A stretch of 64,000 nucleotides of DNA from a virus. Positions 55,171 to 64,000 of this stretch are shown here, one piece after another. The stretch lies in IMG/VR virus record IMGVR_UViG_3300034980_000132, positions 1 to 64,000 of that record. One strand, written 5' to 3'. Numbering within the stretch: the stretch's first letter is position 1; each line of letters begins with the position of its first letter. Made by a program: the position numbers and the translations under genes. Below the pieces are notes generated by a model. It was not told where the DNA came from, did not search any database, and saw only the letters and a list, made by a program, of their open reading frames with translations.

Positions 55171-58100
55171 ATGACAATTCCATCCCAACACAACATCCCA
55201 GACTTCACTAAACCCCCGGCCCTCCCGCTACCTCCTGGCGTCGATCAGACGATAGCCAACGCCCCTCCGCTATCCATTAAGCCCCCTGTGGCAGACGCTG
55301 TGCCCCCGCCACCAGTGTCAGACGACCCCATCGAACCCGCTGAAGCTCCGCAGGAGTCAGGTGGTAGGGGTGTGTTTGGCTCCATAGCACGAGCCGTAGC
55401 TCTCGCCATACCGGACCCCGACGCCGGGACGGCCTCTCCACCTCCCTCTGGTGACCCCGACGAAGCGGCTATGATTGCAGCCGGGCGTCTTCCCCCCGAC
55501 CTCTCTGACTTCGATGTCCGTTCGGGGGTGCTTGACAGTGAAGCTGCTAAAGCAGCGGACGAGGCTGAGCAGTCCTCTATGGAGTTTTTCACCGCTCCGG
55601 ACCCGTACGTCAGGAACCAGAGTGACCTGGATAAAATTCCTGTAGGGGGGAAGTACTACGACCAGTTCGGCGCGATACAGGAAAAAGGCAAGGAGACTCA
55701 TGATATAGAGGACATCCTCCCTCCCTTACACTGGGACGGTTCCGGTCGCCCGTTGCAGGACGTGGACCGTGATCAGCTTAGGAGAGATGGACTGACGGAG
55801 GAGCAAATAGAAGATGAAAGCTGGAGGTGGTACAAGAAGCGGATAGAACAGCAGATTGCAGACCGCGAAAAGGGGATGGCTGGCATAACCAGCCAGATAA
55901 GTCGTATAGCGGGTGACTTCACCAACAGACAGTCGCTTATGATGACGCCAGAAGACGAAAGAGCGCGACACCTCTCTCGTGGACGAAACTGGCTGGGGTA
56001 CGCGGGCCAGATACTAGAGGGGGTCTTCCAATACTTTCATGAAAACATGCACGTTGGTGGGGGTCTGGACCAGGGTATGCTCCACGAACGCGAGGGCGAT
56101 CCGGCAATGGGGTCCTACGCTGCGAAACGCAAGCGCCGTGCGGAGATTCGGGAATCCCAAGGCCTACAGTGGAGCCCCGATCTTAACAGGTGGACCACAG
56201 CCACCGGGGTCCCAGTGGTGTACGATGGGGCGGAGCAGAAGTACGTCACAGAAGATCCGTTTAAGACCTACCCAAAAAGCTGGAGAGACGTGGACCCGTT
56301 GCAAATAGACCCGGCCACCGGCCAGCAGATTGAGATAACGGGTGACTTGGAAGAGATAACAGGTAGCCCCTTCGACTCCACGAAGTTTATGGGCGGGCTG
56401 TGGGGCAGAGAGCCATTTGACGTGGCGGGCGCTAGGACTGCTGCCGAGTACGCCCGCAACAAGGGGCTGCTGGTACCCGAGGTGTTCCAGGACCTCGAAG
56501 TCTCTCGGATCGTGCACCAGCTAAGAGTAAACCCCAGCTCGGTCTCGCTAGAGGACCAACAGTACGTCGGTAATCGGCTAGCTACCATAGTGTACGACAG
56601 CGAAAAGGGCGCTTTCTACATGGGAGGGGACATACTCACCGGCATGCCCATGTTCATGCTGGAGTTCTTGTTAACGAAGGGTGCGGCCTCAAAGGGACGT
56701 TCCATAGGCCTGAGGATTGCTAGGACTCGGATGGCCCAGTCAATCCGTAATTCAGTGACTGCCATTCGGCGGGCGACCCCTGGTTTGTCTCTGAGAGCCT
56801 CTCGCACTAAAGCCATAGCTAGGGCCACAGTGCTTAAGGAGGGGGGCGAGGAATTCGTGGAGGAAGGCCTCTTTAGGGGGCTGGGGCTGGGCAAAAGGGA
56901 CGCGGTTTATGCGTTCGATCAGATGTCGGACGTAGGGAAAGCCTACACCCTTATGGAGCACGTGGCCATACAGTCCTCGGGAGCCCTGGGCCTGATGGTT
57001 GGTGTCGGAGGGATGACGATGCTGAACCCTCGACTGCTGGCCACGTCGATGGGACAACACATGGGTGAGCATTACGGTGCTGTCACCGACGAGGACGGAG
57101 ACTGGCGTGTGTATCTCGGCAAGGAGTCCAACCTTACCCTTGGAGGCTTTACGAAGGCTGTGGGTGCCACCTACATCGAATTACTGAGCGAGATGGTGGG
57201 TGGCGGTATAACGCTGGGCGTTGCTAACCTCAAGAGAATGGGGAACAGCGCTAGGAAAGCGCAGGCTAGGATGTGGGTCAAAGAAACCATGGAAACGGTG
57301 GGGCAGGGAAGGATAGGCGTCAGGGCTATGAACATAGGGATGAGCGGTAAGGCTATCAAGTCTTTCGTGACAAACCCAAAGTTGGGGTGGCAGGGTCTCT
57401 CGGATCACGTAGACGACCTCGTGAGGCGGGAAATTACGGAGTTCGTGGACGCGGCGACGGGGAGGGGATTACCCTGGAAGAAATACGCTGCATCAATTGG
57501 TTACAACGGACCCTTTAACGAATGGCTAGAAGAGCGGTTTAATGACTTCGCTAGTAAGGTCACGGGAATAGAAGACACGTTCGGTAACATACAAGACCTC
57601 ACCACGTTCTTCCATGACAAGGGAGACTGGGACCAAGGTAAAAAGCAGCTGTTCGCTGAGATGATGGCGTTCTTCGGAGTACCCACGGCTGGTATAGCGT
57701 TTAACATGGCCTTGCATTACCCTAAAGTAGCGGCGAGGGTTGTGAAAAACAAGTGGATGAGTAGGAAAGACGCAGAAGATATGGGAGCGGGCCGCTTAAG
57801 TAAGGGAGAGCGGGCTGAGTTGGCGCGGATGATTGCGGATCTGAGCAAAGACGAGCATGAAATAAACGAACAGCGCGGTATAGACAGGGACGCAGCTGAG
57901 CTTGAGGCAGCCGATGAATTAGATCCCCCGACTCGTCCTTTCGAGACGCAGGAAGAAACGGACGCCCTGTTCCCCGAGACTAACGCTAGGGATGACGCTG
58001 GTGTCAAGAAAGCAGACGAGGACTGGGAGGGTCTCAAGTTAAGCATCTCGGGTGGCAAAAGGGAGAAGAGGAAGAACAAAGAAACAGGCGAGATGGAGGA

Positions 58101-61100
58101 GGAAACCGACGATCAGTACTACGGCAGGTTGCGTAGAGAGCGGGCAGGCTCTGTCTTGGCGTACACGAGGGCATACGAAAGACACCTACGGAATGTGTAC
58201 CCGTGGCTGTCTGAGTTAAATCAAGCACATCTGGTGAAGCAGTACGAGGAACGACTGGCAGAGCTGGGTGGTCACAACGTCGAGGTAGCCAAAGAGGACG
58301 CAGGCGGGGAGACGACGAACGAAACCACGTGGAACGAAGCCTTGGCGCAGGCCGACGTAGACCAACGGGCGGCTGACAAATTAGCAGCCAAGGAATTGGC
58401 GGCTGATAAAGCTGAGGCGGTTGCCAAGGCGCAGGCGGATCGTGCAGCTGCTTTGAAGAAGGAGAAAGAGGAAGGCCTACCCCCGCTTCCTGACCAGGAC
58501 AACTCCGTTTCCGGCGCTCCCATCAATGAAAATGCAGAGGCAGAGGAAACTCAGGACAGGTTGGATGAGGTAAACAGGGCAGAAGCCGCCGTGGAGGCCG
58601 AGCACAGGGCAGAACAGGCTGCCAAGGAAGCGGAGTTGTTGAGGAAGAAGGAAGATCCGAGCAAGGTTGCTGAAGCAGGAGCGGCAGGACGTAGAGACGC
58701 CAACGACGACAGCTTAGGAATAGACCATAAGCATACTATAGTGGAGACTCTGCGAGGACGGCACAAGGTAGAGGCTGCCGCGGCGTACATTAACGGGTGG
58801 AATGCTGCAACCAGTGAGAGGCTGGCCGGTCAGAGGGAATCAGCGCGCCAGACACCAGCGGAGGCACCAGCAGAGGCACCAGCAGAGGCACCAGCGGAGG
58901 CACCAGCGGCCACAGACACCCCCGCACAGGCACCAGTAGCACCGCAGGCACCAGTAGCACCACAGGCACCAGCAGAGGCACCAGCGGCCACAGACACCCC
59001 CGCACAGACACCAGCGGACCGGACGCCCGCAGACCCCGGTCCAGTAGACCTCGGTGTCTCCGAATCAGACGGTTCGGTTGAAGAAGACGCCGAGGGTTTC
59101 GGAGAGGGCCCCGCACAAACACCGGAGGGCTTTATCCCGGTTCCAAAGGAGGGTGAAGCCTCGGCAGAAGAGCGCGCAGATGCCGACGGGTACAACGTCG
59201 GGTATGCGTCTTCCACTAACCAGCCGTACCCACAGAAGACTACGGATGAGCAGCTTAAAGACAAAGGCGTTAGGTCTGCGTTCGTAGACGGATTGGAGCG
59301 AGGGGCAGAGGACGGGAAGCAAGAAAACGTACGGCAGCAACGAGCAGAGTGGGAGGCCAATACAGAGTTGTTCTACGAGGGTCAACCGGAAGAGTTGCGA
59401 AACGCCCGCCCCACCGATCTACATCCAAAGATCGTGCGCCTGCTTGGTGGAGCCACGATGGTTCGTGAGCACAGCAGCTCGGAGAAAAAGGTAGAGGAAG
59501 CCATAAAGAGACTCACGGGTGCGCGTCACGTTATATTCTACGAGTCCGACGGAACGACCCCAGGGGTGTACATCCAACAAACGGGGGTGGTGTACATTCG
59601 GAGGGGAGGCGGGATGTTCTGGTCGTTGCGGCTAGCGGGCAACAGGTTGTCAAATAGGATGCGGGCTGTCATCTTCCACGAGGCCCTACACTCCATGGAG
59701 TTGGAGCGGCCTAGAACGTACGAGAAGATATACAACCTACTCAGTAGAATGTTGAAACCCGGAGACCCAAAGGGTAGGACCGTCCTGATAGCCCTGGCTG
59801 ACGAATACGTAGCACGTACTCTCGGTCATGTGCGAAGAGTGGAAGGGGAAATTGCAGACAAAAAGGGAGAGATTGCGATTGCCCGGCATATTGGTAAAAA
59901 AGAGGAGGTAATACAGGAATTGAGGGATGAGCTGCTTGACCTCGAAGCAGAACACAAAGAAGCTAAGGCGCAGAACAAAATCCTCGAAGACTCAAAAAAA
60001 GAGACTCTTGACCCTAACCGGAAAGCAGGTATAATCACCTTGTACGAGAGCGAGGGAATGGCCTCGTGGATGGAAAAGAACATGCCGAAGAAGGGTCGGA
60101 TAGAGGACCTTGGTCTGGCCAACGAGTTTGAGCTTAGTATTAGGGGAATCCTTAGGGAGATAGCGCGGGCAGTGAAGGAGGTCGTGTACCGATTCAGGAT
60201 GATGCGGGACCCCGAACTGCGGGCAGTTCTGGACGAGGTTTGGGAGTACTGGGACAACATGAGTAGGCCCGGTGTACTGGAGCATCAGGGTGGTGTGTCT
60301 AGGGAGGGTAAGGGTAACCTGAACTACGCCACAACAGCGGACGTGGACGCCGCAAGAGAAGCTAGAGAAGATAGAAAAAGAAAAAGAGCAAAAGACAGAG
60401 CAGCAAAAGACAGAGCAGCAAAAGACAGAGCAGCCAAAGAAGAGTACCCCGGAGAGCTTAGCCCGCGCAGAGCCTTGGACCGCATCCCCGGTGATCCGTA
60501 CCTACACCCTGGGGTCTACGACGCACGGGACGCACTGGAGCTTCTGGAAAGGGACGGTTACCTGGACTTCGGCCAGAAGGCACTGGCTAAAGACCTAGCC
60601 AAAGTCCTGAAGGACCAACTTCGCCATAGACCGGGTACGTACTATGACTCGAAGGATAAACTGGTAAACAATCTGGACGACCTCACTTTAGAGATTCTGG
60701 AGGATTACCCCGATACAGTTCCAGCTGCGAACAGGAACTACGCGGGTCTGTACTACCCCGGAGAAAACCGCGCAGAGGTAATACTGTCGCAGGTAAAGGA
60801 CCGGCTCCCACAGATACTTCTGCATGAGCTGTCGCACGCAGCGACGTACCTCATGATACGCGCGGACCATGCGTACAACATGGACGGGGCCGGTGGTCTG
60901 GCTCGCATGCCAATAAGGGTGGCGGAGCAGTACATCCGTCTGCGACAAATACTGGAGTACCTCAGGGACAACATACCAGAAGGCGTGATGGAGAAACGTG
61001 GTTGGAAGTGGGCGGAGGAAACGTACGGCTTACAAAATGTGTCCGAGATGCTGGCTGAGGGTTACACCAACGAGGTGTTCCAGGCGTGGATTAAGCAGCA

Positions 61101-64000
61101 CGTGGTCCCTGGCGACTCCGCGTTCAAGGAACTACGCGACAAGTCCCTTTGGTCCACTTTCGTTGACATCATCAAGAAGCTCCTCCGCATCTCTGGGGCA
61201 CCCGCGGGCAACGCTCTGGAGGAGATACTTGAGATCGGCGCTGGCGTGATGGAAGCTCAAACCGACCCGAGAAACTTTGGCCGTCGCCGGGCCTCCGTGG
61301 CTCGTACGGCTGACTACCACAAACAGCTTGGTCGCACCTCGACGGAGTTTGAGGAAGGGTACTACAAGGTAGAGGGCTCTCAAACGACTCGGACGACCGA
61401 CGGGGCACCCCTTGTGCTTCGCAAGCCAGCGCTGCGTAACCACCCGCTGGCAGCTTTCGTGCCCAGCCGGGAGGCACACACAGGACACTCAGGCGAGAGC
61501 GGAATACAGCAACACAGCGCTGGCGCTCAGCACCCTTGGGTGGTTGTGATCGAGGGTGGCAAGAACGGCAGCGGGCACATCTACGGTAAGCACCCCGACG
61601 GCAGCCAGACCGCGCACCAGGAATACGGCCCCGGTCGGGCGTTCATGGAGGCTCACGAAGCCACAGAAGCCGACATCAGCGTACACCACCTGGGTGCCCC
61701 TATGGTTCCCCTGGACAGTGTTCCCGTGAAGGGTACCACGGTGTACCGGCAGATCAACGGTGAGATGGTTCCGGTGAACGTAGAGCGAGTGGGTGGAAGG
61801 ACCGGCAAGATCGTGGTGGCCAAAAACATCCACACAGGCGAGACTTATCAGGCCCACTACCGAAACTACCACGAGCGTCCGGGCTTGCGGGAGAACAGGG
61901 CCGAGATTAACCCGCGTTACGCTGTAGGTCAGTCCAAGCCCATCGACGAGTTCAGGGGCATACACACCATCCGAGGTATGTTCTCACGGATCGTGGGTCC
62001 ACACCGACTCATCCGGTATGTGTTCGACCCAGATACCCGTGACATGTTGATCGGTGACGCCAACGACGTGATGCACGACGCCCTTCGCAAGTACATGCCA
62101 GTGCAGGCCAACAGGAAAAAGTGGATCAATGGAGACGGTTGGCTAGACAACAAGGGTCGAATTAACCTCAAAGACAACACCATGACCGTTCTTGGCGGGG
62201 TAAGCACAGCGGTAAAGACACAGAACGAGTTGCACAAGTTCCTTGAAGAGCACGGGATCAAAAAGGTAATGGCCAAGGGGCACTGGCGTTACGATGAAGA
62301 CGAGGGCGAGCTGACCCCACTGCGAGCCCTGGGGCCGGAGTCGGGTGACGGGATCTTAACAAAGACCCTGGCTAACATCCGTAAGTCCGCCGAGGCACTG
62401 GTGGGTGAGCTAAAGAACAACGGAGGTTTCACGTTCGACCCGAGAACGGGCGGGCTGGTGACCAGTGGTTTCGCGGTGTCTCCGTACGACGACCAAGAGC
62501 GAATCCCCAGCATGGTTGAGACTTTCGAGAAGAAGCACATCAACAAGTACGCCAAGGAAGCAGGCGACCTGCTAAACGAGGGAGGACACTTCCTGGGCGG
62601 ATGGAACGAAGAAGGACGTGGTTACCTGGACGTTGTTAAAGTGTACGCAACCATCGACGAGGCCATGGAGGTCGCTGCTAATAGCAACCAGCTAGCTATT
62701 CACGACCTCACCACTCACGAAGACCACCGCACGGTTAACTGGCACGACGACAGAGGCCTGGGTGACGCCATAACAAGGGAGCTGCGGGACAAGGACCACG
62801 ACTCGCTGATAGGTGCCACGTCTTACCTTGACGGGACCGTCGGGCTGCCGTCGGTGCGTCAGGTACTGAGTGGCATACTCATGATGCCGTACGGAATGGT
62901 GGAGCGTAAGTTGAAGGTACTGATGGACGCCACCGAAGAGAGCCCCACTGGTGAGCAGATCACAGAGGCCACCGGCATGGGCGCGACCGTGATGATGGGC
63001 AAGCCCACGGAATGGAAGACGTTCCTCATGCGGTACCGAATGGACAGGGTCGAGATGGGCAACGCTTACTACGCGGCGTTCGAGGACGACGAGAGTATGG
63101 TCGAAAGGATGTTTCGTCTGGAGGGCCTTACTCCGGGGCAACTGGACAGTGAGTACCGAGCGGTTATGGGTCCGTTCCACTCTAAAGGCCTGGAGTACCT
63201 GAAGAGGGACAGCAGCGGAAACTGGAGTCAGGTTGTGGATAAGTGGTTCCCTGTCGGTAAAGGCGGAAGGAAAAAGGGACAGCCTGTCACAAGGCACGAG
63301 GACTTCCCCCGCACCAAGACGGGCGAGGCTGCCAAGAACGCTAAGCCCATTCGGGAGGTTATAGTTGAGAAGATGCTCAACGAGAAAGTCTCAAACAACG
63401 AGAAGGTGGCAGCGATAGAGTGGGCACGGCAGGTGGAACGTCTGTCGTCACACGAAAGCAGACCAGAGGTCTCTAAGCGCACTGGAAGCACGCGGGTGGC
63501 CGTTCCCAGTATGGATGAGATGCGGAGGATGGCTTCGGCGGCAGTAGAAGAGTTCGGAAACATGGCCGACTGGTACGAGGAGTTCTCAGACTTCATCGTT
63601 GAAGAGTTCGGTGAGGAGAACCTGTTCGAGTGGTCGGTGATAATGGGTATCACGTCTGCCCAGAACCCGGTTAAGAACAACATGTCTAACGCTATCCGCG
63701 TGATGACACTGGCTCGGAAGTACCAGATATTCACGCTCACAAGGGGACAGTGGATAGAAAGAATAAAGAACGACCCTGAGTCTACGGGTGCCAACGGTAA
63801 GGTGGCCACCACCGACGATCAGCAGGGACAGATATACGACTTCTACATGTCTGGGGAGTACGTCGGTGGTTTGAAGGTGAGCACGTTCATGCGTACGTTC
63901 ACCGACAGGTACACCGGTCGTTGGCAGCCCTGGGGTGTTATGGACGTACACATGTCCAGGTTCTACGGCCTGAACTACGACTCGTGGGTGGTCCCCAAGA
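55171..64000 (+). CDS. Giant polyvalent virion protein with two HExxH motifs (3' end outside window)
   Basis: An uninterrupted frame of 2943 codons that leaves the window. Residues 1-115 are Pro-rich. Residues 480-840 are helical with hydrophobic segments (TGMPMFMLEFLL, SSGALGLMVGVGGMTML). Residues 1228-1290 are Pro/Ala/Glu repeats. HEALH at 1503-1507 and HELSH at 1885-1889, the latter followed by a helix with a possible third zinc ligand (SEMLAEG), look like two metallopeptidase sites. AKDRA repeats are near 1740. Residues 2420-2510 resemble a domain (SGFAVS, FLGGWN) frequent in large polyvalent phage proteins. It probably enters the host with the DNA. The start has no strong RBS. Confidence 0.85.
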   Translation, partial: MTIPSQHNIPDFTKPPALPLPPGVDQTIANAPPLSIKPPVADAVPPPPVSDDPIEPAEAPQESGGRGVFGSIARAVALAIPDPDAGTASPPPSGDPDEAAMIAAGRLPPDLSDFDVRSGVLDSEAAKAADEAEQSSMEFFTAPDPYVRNQSDLDKIPVGGKYYDQFGAIQEKGKETHDIEDILPPLHWDGSGRPLQDVDRDQLRRDGLTEEQIEDESWRWYKKRIEQQIADREKGMAGITSQISRIAGDFTNRQSLMMTPEDERARHLSRGRNWLGYAGQILEGVFQYFHENMHVGGGLDQGMLHEREGDPAMGSYAAKRKRRAEIRESQGLQWSPDLNRWTTATGVPVVYDGAEQKYVTEDPFKTYPKSWRDVDPLQIDPATGQQIEITGDLEEITGSPFDSTKFMGGLWGREPFDVAGARTAAEYARNKGLLVPEVFQDLEVSRIVHQLRVNPSSVSLEDQQYVGNRLATIVYDSEKGAFYMGGDILTGMPMFMLEFLLTKGAASKGRSIGLRIARTRMAQSIRNSVTAIRRATPGLSLRASRTKAIARATVLKEGGEEFVEEGLFRGLGLGKRDAVYAFDQMSDVGKAYTLMEHVAIQSSGALGLMVGVGGMTMLNPRLLATSMGQHMGEHYGAVTDEDGDWRVYLGKESNLTLGGFTKAVGATYIELLSEMVGGGITLGVANLKRMGNSARKAQARMWVKETMETVGQGRIGVRAMNIGMSGKAIKSFVTNPKLGWQGLSDHVDDLVRREITEFVDAATGRGLPWKKYAASIGYNGPFNEWLEERFNDFASKVTGIEDTFGNIQDLTTFFHDKGDWDQGKKQLFAEMMAFFGVPTAGIAFNMALHYPKVAARVVKNKWMSRKDAEDMGAGRLSKGERAELARMIADLSKDEHEINEQRGIDRDAAELEAADELDPPTRPFETQEETDALFPETNARDDAGVKKADEDWEGLKLSISGGKREKRKNKETGEMEEETDDQYYGRLRRERAGSVLAYTRAYERHLRNVYPWLSELNQAHLVKQYEERLAELGGHNVEVAKEDAGGETTNETTWNEALAQADVDQRAADKLAAKELAADKAEAVAKAQADRAAALKKEKEEGLPPLPDQDNSVSGAPINENAEAEETQDRLDEVNRAEAAVEAEHRAEQAAKEAELLRKKEDPSKVAEAGAAGRRDANDDSLGIDHKHTIVETLRGRHKVEAAAAYINGWNAATSERLAGQRESARQTPAEAPAEAPAEAPAEAPAATDTPAQAPVAPQAPVAPQAPAEAPAATDTPAQTPADRTPADPGPVDLGVSESDGSVEEDAEGFGEGPAQTPEGFIPVPKEGEASAEERADADGYNVGYASSTNQPYPQKTTDEQLKDKGVRSAFVDGLERGAEDGKQENVRQQRAEWEANTELFYEGQPEELRNARPTDLHPKIVRLLGGATMVREHSSSEKKVEEAIKRLTGARHVIFYESDGTTPGVYIQQTGVVYIRRGGGMFWSLRLAGNRLSNRMRAVIFHEALHSMELERPRTYEKIYNLLSRMLKPGDPKGRTVLIALADEYVARTLGHVRRVEGEIADKKGEIAIARHIGKKEEVIQELRDELLDLEAEHKEAKAQNKILEDSKKETLDPNRKAGIITLYESEGMASWMEKNMPKKGRIEDLGLANEFELSIRGILREIARAVKEVVYRFRMMRDPELRAVLDEVWEYWDNMSRPGVLEHQGGVSREGKGNLNYATTADVDAAREAREDRKRKRAKDRAAKDRAAKDRAAKEEYPGELSPRRALDRIPGDPYLHPGVYDARDALELLERDGYLDFGQKALAKDLAKVLKDQLRHRPGTYYDSKDKLVNNLDDLTLEILEDYPDTVPAANRNYAGLYYPGENRAEVILSQVKDRLPQILLHELSHAATYLMIRADHAYNMDGAGGLARMPIRVAEQYIRLRQILEYLRDNIPEGVMEKRGWKWAEETYGLQNVSEMLAEGYTNEVFQAWIKQHVVPGDSAFKELRDKSLWSTFVDIIKKLLRISGAPAGNALEEILEIGAGVMEAQTDPRNFGRRRASVARTADYHKQLGRTSTEFEEGYYKVEGSQTTRTTDGAPLVLRKPALRNHPLAAFVPSREAHTGHSGESGIQQHSAGAQHPWVVVIEGGKNGSGHIYGKHPDGSQTAHQEYGPGRAFMEAHEATEADISVHHLGAPMVPLDSVPVKGTTVYRQINGEMVPVNVERVGGRTGKIVVAKNIHTGETYQAHYRNYHERPGLRENRAEINPRYAVGQSKPIDEFRGIHTIRGMFSRIVGPHRLIRYVFDPDTRDMLIGDANDVMHDALRKYMPVQANRKKWINGDGWLDNKGRINLKDNTMTVLGGVSTAVKTQNELHKFLEEHGIKKVMAKGHWRYDEDEGELTPLRALGPESGDGILTKTLANIRKSAEALVGELKNNGGFTFDPRTGGLVTSGFAVSPYDDQERIPSMVETFEKKHINKYAKEAGDLLNEGGHFLGGWNEEGRGYLDVVKVYATIDEAMEVAANSNQLAIHDLTTHEDHRTVNWHDDRGLGDAITRELRDKDHDSLIGATSYLDGTVGLPSVRQVLSGILMMPYGMVERKLKVLMDATEESPTGEQITEATGMGATVMMGKPTEWKTFLMRYRMDRVEMGNAYYAAFEDDESMVERMFRLEGLTPGQLDSEYRAVMGPFHSKGLEYLKRDSSGNWSQVVDKWFPVGKGGRKKGQPVTRHEDFPRTKTGEAAKNAKPIREVIVEKMLNEKVSNNEKVAAIEWARQVERLSSHESRPEVSKRTGSTRVAVPSMDEMRRMASAAVEEFGNMADWYEEFSDFIVEEFGEENLFEWSVIMGITSAQNPVKNNMSNAIRVMTLARKYQIFTLTRGQWIERIKNDPESTGANGKVATTDDQQGQIYDFYMSGEYVGGLKVSTFMRTFTDRYTGRWQPWGVMDVHMSRFYGLNYDSWVVPK
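58852..59030 (+). repeat. Pro/Ala/Glu-coding tandem repeats in the giant gene
   Basis: Tandem GAGGCACCAGC-type units encode (APAE)n and APVAPQ. A segment including GCACCAGCGGCCACAGACAC is present twice. It forms a flexible linker between helical and peptidase-like regions. Confidence 0.75.
60388..60436 (+). repeat. AKDRA-coding 15-bp tandem repeat in the giant gene
   Basis: Three consecutive 15-base units (GCAAAAGACAGAGCA) encode AKDRA repeats directly after an Arg/Lys-rich stretch and before the second HExxH domain. Purine-rich with few synonymous changes, so copy number may vary between relatives. Confidence 0.75.

Overview
The window is most of a tailed-phage genome, probably a podovirus. 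A large terminase, portal, scaffold, coat, connector, tail-nozzle protein, beta-helix spike and a run of large internal virion proteins are present, and no tape-measure, sheath or baseplate gene is seen. The host is probably a planctomycete-like bacterium. This is an inference from the planctomycete-style monoheme cytochromes, a planctomycete-style Cys-rich domain (48268-48591) and the GC-rich codon use. Both window edges cut large plus-strand virion genes, so the sequence is probably an arbitrary cut of a longer, possibly circular, assembly.

Layout. 1-1686: C-terminal end of a giant virion protein. 1683-2914 (minus): unknown protein, ClpP-like protease and a dATP/dGTP pyrophosphohydrolase-like (MazZ-type) protein. 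3073-13000 (plus): replication and repair genes, namely SNF2-type helicase, prim-pol, UvrD-like helicase, VRR-NUC nuclease, acetyltransferase, an exported trypsin-like protease, a DEDD exonuclease and an HD phosphohydrolase. 13035-19800 (plus): a tightly overlapping block of family A DNA polymerase (with an intact tRNA-Asp gene embedded in frame), subtilase, two exported c-type cytochrome-like proteins and an exported Asn/Phe/Arg-repeat protein. 19754-25887 (minus): saccharopine-dehydrogenase-like enzyme, small serine recombinase, and a VWA/metallopeptidase, partner and MoxR-type AAA+ set. 25961-29464 (minus): many very small accessory genes separated by repeated hairpin spacers. 29540-30077: non-coding. 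30156-64000 (plus): packaging, head, tail and internal virion genes, ending in an ORF of at least 2943 codons that leaves the window.

Regulation. Five sites share an unusual bipartite promoter (CCCTAGT-like box, exactly 18 bp, then TATACT). They precede the ClpP/MazZ operon, the helicase operon, the exonuclease operon, the MoxR/VWA operon and the packaging operon. Two sigma-70-like promoters (TTGACT boxes) serve the small accessory genes. Several strong hairpin terminators separate the structural units.

How it may work together. The MazZ-like, HD and family A polymerase genes would fit nucleotide-pool remodelling, possibly a modified-base genome, but no PurZ is visible. The four signal-peptide proteins (trypsin-like protease, two cytochrome-like proteins, repeat protein) point to an unusual investment in the host cell envelope. 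No endolysin, tyrosine integrase or CRISPR array was recognised.
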